In this document: one piece after another, positions 62,423-64,000 of the stretch
Layout of the letters: every line of letters begins with the position of its first letter
Numbering within the stretch: position 1 is the stretch's first letter
Assembly (NCBI RefSeq): GCF_000734895.2
Contig: NZ_CP011382.1
Span: forward strand, 310,001-374,000
DNA: 64,000 nt
Reading direction: 5' to 3'
From: Calothrix sp. 336/3
Lineage (GTDB): Bacteria; Cyanobacteriota; Cyanobacteriia; Cyanobacteriales; Nostocaceae
Translations under genes and position numbers: made by a program
The notes under the pieces: model-generated
Database searches by the model: none
The model's input: only the letters and a program-made list of their open reading frames with translations
What the model was told of the DNA's origin: nothing

Positions 62423-63495
62423 TACAGACCTGAAATAGGAATTTGATGATCACGAATTCGGTGCATAATTTCACTTGCCATTTGCTCAAGGGGAACAATT
62501 TGATCGGCAAGTCCAGCATTAACCACAAAACCAGGCATTCCCCACACTACGCTACTGGCTTTATCTTGGGCTAGCACTTGTCCACCCGCCTCACGGATAC
62601 ACTTACAGCCATGTAACCCATCTTGCCCCATACCTGTAAGGATGACTGCGATCGCGCTACTGCCATAAACCTCTGCTACTGAGCGGAACAGTACATCTAC
62701 TGAAGGACGACAGGAATTTTCGCTCGGTGCTTGATGAGTTGCAAGTCTAACTACATCTTTGTCACGCTGCACAACTAAATGAAAATCTCCCGGTGCAATC
62801 CAAGCTTGTCCAGGTTCTAATACCACTCCCGGAACCGCTTCATTCACTGGGATTTGACATTTAGAAGATAAGCGTTCAGCTAATAGTTTCGTAAACATGG
62901 GGGGCATATGCTGCACAATCAGAACGGGAACTGATAAATCGGCTGGAAGCTCTCTAAGCAATACAGTTAGGGCATTAGGTCCCCCAGTAGAAACCCCAAT
63001 TGCGACAACCTCTACCCCCTGGGGATGGGTGGAAACAGGAAAAACAACTGGATGATCAACCATACTTGGTGTTGTCACTGTGGTAGTTATTGCACCAAAT
63101 ACTTTAATTTTGGGAATTAAATCCCCTTGAATATGTTGATTTATCGCCTCTACACTTCCTAAGTTACTAGGTTTTGTGGAATAATCTGAAGCCCCTAAAG
63201 AGAGAGCTTCGAGGGTGGCGATCGCTCCAGTCTGTGTAGAGGTACTGAACATAATCACTGGTAGCTGGGGGTAGATTTGTCGAATCGCGGACAGAGTTTG
63301 TAAACCATCCATTTCTGGCATTTCGATATCCAGAATCACAATATCAGGATTGACCTGGGGAATTTTGGCAAGGGCAATGCGACCGTTGGCAGCGACTCCT
63401 ACCACTTCCAGTTCTGGATCGATGGATAAAATCTTACTGATTCGGCTGCGAACTACTACCGCATCATCAACAACTAGTACCCGAATTTTGGGCAT
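62422..63495 (-). CDS. cheB: Chemotaxis response regulator methylesterase CheB
   Basis: 357 residues. The receiver domain spans ~1-125 (VLVVDDAVVVRSR; phosphoacceptor Asp in IVILDIEMPEMDG). The methylesterase domain spans ~165-355: GVSTGGPNALTVLL (catalytic Ser), VQHMPPMFTKLLAERL (His) and LTGMGQDGLHGCK (Asp). It removes methyl groups from chemoreceptors when phosphorylated by CheA. The overlapping gene is cheR and the preceding gene a chemoreceptor; cheA is not in the window. Confidence 0.94.
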   Translation of the reverse strand: MPKIRVLVVDDAVVVRSRISKILSIDPELEVVGVAANGRIALAKIPQVNPDIVILDIEMPEMDGLQTLSAIRQIYPQLPVIMFSTSTQTGAIATLEALSLGASDYSTKPSNLGSVEAINQHIQGDLIPKIKVFGAITTTVTTPSMVDHPVVFPVSTHPQGVEVVAIGVSTGGPNALTVLLRELPADLSVPVLIVQHMPPMFTKLLAERLSSKCQIPVNEAVPGVVLEPGQAWIAPGDFHLVVQRDKDVVRLATHQAPSENSCRPSVDVLFRSVAEVYGSSAIAVILTGMGQDGLHGCKCIREAGGQVLAQDKASSVVWGMPGFVVNAGLADQIVPLEQMASEIMHRIRDHQIPISGL

Positions 63496-63518
63496 TGGGG
63501 ATTGGGGATAGGGAAAAA

Positions 63519-64000
63519 CTAATATATAAACTGGCTGACGACTTTTTGCAAATCTACTGCCATACGCGATAATTCTGTAGCTGCCTGTAAGGTATTACTC
63601 GTACCAATCGTTGTACTTTGAGTATTCAATGCCACAACTGCGATATTTTTGGCAATATCAGATGTTCCTTGGGCTGCCTCAGCAATATTGCGGTTAATTT
63701 CATTTGTAGTTGCTGTTTGCTCTTCAATGGCACTCGCGATCGTGCTTTGAAAGTCGTTGATTTGATTGATAATATCAGTAATCTGAGTGATGGCTTGAAC
63801 CGCAGCTTTTGTATCTGTCTGAATCGCTTCTATACGTTGGCTAATATCTTCAGTGGCATTTGCTGTTTGTTTGGCTAATTCTTTCACCTCGTTTGCCACT
63901 ACAGCAAATCCTCTCCCCGCATCCCCAGCTCTTGCAGCCTCAATTGTCGCATTCAGCGCCAGTAAGTTTGTTTGCCCTGCGATCGCCGTAATCACTTTAA
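63519..64000 (-). CDS. Methyl-accepting chemotaxis protein, C-terminal part (5' cut by window)
   Basis: The reading frame is open to the window edge, so the GTG at 63995 is internal. [44 protein letters not shown] is the signalling hairpin tip and its flank, the most conserved piece of chemoreceptors. A methylated-helix type segment follows. Ligand and membrane domains lie outside. The stop is 23 bases before the cheB start, so it is the first of an MCP-cheB-cheR operon, possibly for phototaxis or another surface response. Confidence 0.92.
   Translation of the reverse strand, partial: KVITAIAGQTNLLALNATIEAARAGDAGRGFAVVANEVKELAKQTANATEDISQRIEAIQTDTKAAVQAITQITDIINQINDFQSTIASAIEEQTATTNEINRNIAEAAQGTSDIAKNIAVVALNTQSTTIGTSNTLQAATELSRMAVDLQKVVSQFIY

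Overview
The window looks like a chromosomal segment of a filamentous, probably heterocyst-forming cyanobacterium (Nostocales). The octamer GCGATCGC (HIP1) and its half sites are frequent, and short tandem heptamer repeats and MITE-like elements occupy several intergenic gaps. The gene content is cyanobacterial too: acsF, heme oxygenase, hemN, a DUF3531 gene, HisZ, and very large secreted proteins with PA14, Calx-beta and RTX repeats. Identification to genus is not possible from the sequence alone.

Layout. 1-13.9 kb: the end of a ShlB-type outer-membrane protein gene, a possible truncated gene, a peptidoglycan-binding-like protein, a glycosyltransferase, an inositol monophosphatase, a J-domain/TPR protein overlapping hisZ, a ferredoxin, a LivF-type ATPase, an ECF sigma/ChrR-like anti-sigma/GST group, an MFS transporter and a metallophosphoesterase. 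13.9-23 kb is the accessory core. It holds a six-gene minus-strand operon (trypco2-like protein, CHAT protease, degenerate STAND-like protein, MoxR ATPase, vWA protein, and a large protein ending in an FGE-sulfatase fold), followed by a HicBA pair and a second FGE-sulfatase protein. The 3' ends of the two FGE genes differ from each other only in clustered positions, mostly first and second codon positions, which is the signature of variable regions of a diversity-generating retroelement (DGR). The reverse transcriptase and template repeat are not in the window.

23-39 kb: DUF3531 and Nudix genes, a succinyl-CoA-synthetase-like pair that has lost catalytic residues, a large single-pass membrane protein, a subtilase with a free-standing propeptide-like protein beside it, small metabolic and hypothetical genes, tRNA-Val(GAC), and a tetrapyrrole group (hemN and heme oxygenase divergent from acsF). 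39-53 kb: two inverted copies of a ~131 bp MITE-like element around a YbjN/lipoate-ligase/secreted-protein segment; a 1341-residue phytase-like/GDPD/RTX protein followed by a parvulin; an IS4-type transposase remnant; three secreted proteins; an HpcH/HpaI aldolase; and a 2OG-Fe dioxygenase. 53.5-64 kb: an 1812-residue surface protein with a 783 bp tandem repeat, a PRC-barrel gene cluster, and an MCP-cheB-cheR operon cut by the window end.

How the parts work together. By analogy with NTP-dependent conflict systems (MoxR/vWA modules with effector-associated domains, CHAT and trypco components), the 16-23 kb operon probably couples a sensor to a CHAT protease. The DGR-diversified FGE fold would supply a variable recognition surface. 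The CHAT protein and the next protein share a coiled-coil module that could tether them. This is the most interesting system here; its function is inferred, not shown.
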